Shown piece by piece: positions 6,021 through 7,181 of a DNA stretch of 7,181 nt. Under the pieces are notes generated by a model. That model saw only the letters and a program-made list of their open reading frames with translations, had not been told where the DNA came from and did no database searches. Numbering within the stretch: the stretch's first letter is position 1; each line of letters starts with the position of its first letter. The DNA comes from an uncultured Lentisphaeria bacterium (GTDB lineage Bacteria; Verrucomicrobiota; Lentisphaeria; Victivallales; Victivallaceae), in NCBI GenBank assembly GCA_903821255.1, contig CAIJKT010000978.1, positions 1 through 7,181 on the forward strand, in the 5' to 3' direction. Both the position numbers and the translations under genes were made by a program.

Positions 6021-7055
6021 ATGAGTCTTGAATTCCTATGCGCCGTCTGTATCGGCTTTATCTGGCTGCTTTGCGCCTGGGAGGGGTTTGGCGGCCTGAG
6101 CAGAGGGCGAATCAGGCGCATTGAAACGGAAAACAAAGAACTTGCCAGAAAACTGGAAGACTGGCTGGAACGCCAGAATGAATTCAATGTCGTATTCGGC
6201 CTGCTGGCATTTTTTCTGATCGCGTTTATCGGAATGGGCGCCATGCAGGTGTCTTATGAGCTGAATCCAGGTTTGTCTGCGGTGTGGCGTATTAGTATTG
6301 TCTCCGGCATTATCCTGCTGTTTCTGATTGTTTCCGGCGAACTGGCGCGAATCATCAACAGTCGTCTGGACATTAAGATTCTGAACATCACCATGCCGCT
6401 GGTCATCGTGCTTCGCATTACATGTTTCCGCCCGGTCGTCATCCTGATGCAGGTCGTGGAGAAAAGTATCCTCGGCTGGAAAAATAAAGAGGGGGCGGAC
6501 GCAAAATCATCCGCCGAAGATGAAATCATGTCGCTGGTGGAACAGGATTCCGAAGACGAAGGTTCAGAGTCGCTGGAAGAAGATGAAAAACGCATGATAA
6601 AAGGCATTTTCGATCTGGACTACACGCCGGTGCGGGAAATCATGACGCCGCGTGTGGATATGATTGCGCTGCCCTCCACCGCAACCATCAAAGAGGCGAA
6701 ACAGACGTTTGTCGCCAGCGGACACAGCCGGATTCCGGTCTATCAGCGCAATATTGACGAAATAAAAGGCATTTTGTATGCAAAAGATTTTCTGGATGAT
6801 TCCAGGCATTGCGAAAAGCTGGAGGAGCTTACTCATAAACCGCTGTTTCTGCCGGAAACAAAAAACGTCGGCGATCTGCTGAAGGAATTCAAGAACAACA
6901 GTATCCATGTTGCAATTATTATTGATGAATACGGCGGCACTTCCGGCATCGTGAGCCTGGAGGACATTCTGGAGGAAATCGTTGGTGAAATCCGCGATGA
7001 ATATGATTCCGAAGAGGACGTCTGTCAACGCGCAGTAATAGTGGCCGGATTTTGA
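6021..7055 (+). CDS. CNNM/CorC (HlyC/CorC)-family membrane protein with paired CBS domains, lacking the C-terminal CorC domain
   Basis: This inner-membrane protein belongs to the CNNM/CorC family, whose members are linked to Mg2+/Co2+ export. The 344 residues contain a DUF21-like membrane part with hydrophobic segments at about 3-20, 56-76, 88-106 and 124-145. A charged helix (28-54) follows the first segment, and the SGELARI stretch (105-111) stands for the family GE-x-x-PK motif. An acidic linker (158-190) leads to two CBS domains at about 203-262 and 270-325, with REIMTPRVD, GHSRIPVY and the hallmark DEYGGTSGIVSLEDILEEIV (302-321). CBS pairs commonly sense adenine nucleotides and Mg2+. The protein stops 11 residues after the acidic EED that follows CBS2, so the usual C-terminal CorC_HlyC domain of about 80 residues is absent, and the downstream DNA does not encode it in any frame. 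It lies 74 nt after ybeY, a common neighbourhood. Family certain; transport role inferred. Confidence 0.88.
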   Translation: MSLEFLCAVCIGFIWLLCAWEGFGGLSRGRIRRIETENKELARKLEDWLERQNEFNVVFGLLAFFLIAFIGMGAMQVSYELNPGLSAVWRISIVSGIILLFLIVSGELARIINSRLDIKILNITMPLVIVLRITCFRPVVILMQVVEKSILGWKNKEGADAKSSAEDEIMSLVEQDSEDEGSESLEEDEKRMIKGIFDLDYTPVREIMTPRVDMIALPSTATIKEAKQTFVASGHSRIPVYQRNIDEIKGILYAKDFLDDSRHCEKLEELTHKPLFLPETKNVGDLLKEFKNNSIHVAIIIDEYGGTSGIVSLEDILEEIVGEIRDEYDSEEDVCQRAVIVAGF

Positions 7056-7060
7056 GCATT

Positions 7061-7089
7061 TAATTTTGCCGGAGTCGAAATTGCTTTTT
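7061..7089 (+). terminator. Possible weak terminator after the CBS-domain gene
   Basis: An 8-bp stem can form between 7061-7068 (TAATTTTG) and 7076-7083 (CGAAATTG), including two T-G wobbles, around a 7-nt loop. It is followed one base later by five T residues (7085-7089) and then by more T-rich DNA. The stem is AT-rich and weak. The position, 5 nt after the last stop, is right for the end of the operon. Confidence 0.35.
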
Positions 7090-7105
7090 GTTGGTGTTTC
7101 TTACG

Positions 7106-7165
7106 TTTTTTTCAGTTTTCTTCGTTTTTTCTTGATTTTCTTTTGTTTTCTTCGTTTTTCTTTCC
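7106..7165 (+). repeat. Pyrimidine-rich tract with a 30-bp near-repeat
   Basis: In this 60-nt stretch 53 bases are T or C on the + strand. The 15-mer GTTTTCTTCGTTTTT occurs exactly at 7115-7129 and 7145-7159, 30 bp apart, and a degenerate third form (GTTTCTTACGTTTTT) begins at 7096. The - strand is correspondingly purine-rich and has an open frame from the window edge (7179) to TAA at 7062-7060, reading as a Lys-rich tail with KTKKT repeated. It could be the end of a convergent gene with a Lys-rich tail, or non-coding low-complexity DNA. The window ends too soon to decide. Confidence 0.6.
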
Positions 7166-7181
7166 GACTTCACCCCAGAAA

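Overview
This window looks like chromosomal DNA of a Gram-negative-type bacterium. Six complete or nearly complete genes and the tail of a seventh all read on the + strand. They are tightly packed and moderately GC-rich, with AT-rich gaps. Most have readable Shine-Dalgarno sites, and TAA and TGA both serve as stops. The genes are core housekeeping genes, and I see no insertion sequence, phage gene, CRISPR array, rRNA or tRNA. A lipoprotein next to the phoH/HD-phosphodiesterase/ybeY/CBS-transporter run, together with the YbeY motif variant, would suit a member of the PVC group such as Lentisphaerota. That placement is a guess from impression, not an alignment.

Layout: (1) 1-145, the last 27 codons of an acyl carrier protein gene and a hairpin terminator. 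(2) 173-1426, fabF, the elongation ketosynthase that uses acyl-ACP, so this is the end of a fatty-acid synthesis cluster. (3) 1427-1610, an AT-rich gap with a weak promoter candidate and a strong ribosome binding site at its right end. (4) 1611-2144, a LysM-domain lipoprotein gene whose frame is intact except for one in-frame TAA at codon 31. (5) 2158-7055, a compact run: PhoH-family ATPase, an 801-residue PgpH-type membrane HD phosphodiesterase, YbeY rRNA-maturation endonuclease, and a CNNM/CorC-type membrane protein with two CBS domains. (6) 7056-7181, a weak hairpin and a striking pyrimidine-rich tract running to the window edge.

The phoH-pgpH-ybeY part is spaced or overlapped like one operon (8-nt gap, then a 62-nt overlap) and joins nucleotide second-messenger turnover (c-di-AMP) with RNA maturation. 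The CBS-domain protein follows after 74 nt. The LysM gene ends 13 nt before phoH and may be its first cistron.

I do not see a clearly new biological system. The observations most worth following are the stop codon inside the lipoprotein gene, the His-to-Asp change at the third metal-ligand position of YbeY, the missing C-terminal domain of the CBS protein, a 27-bp tandem duplication inside pgpH, and the unexplained pyrimidine tract at the right edge.
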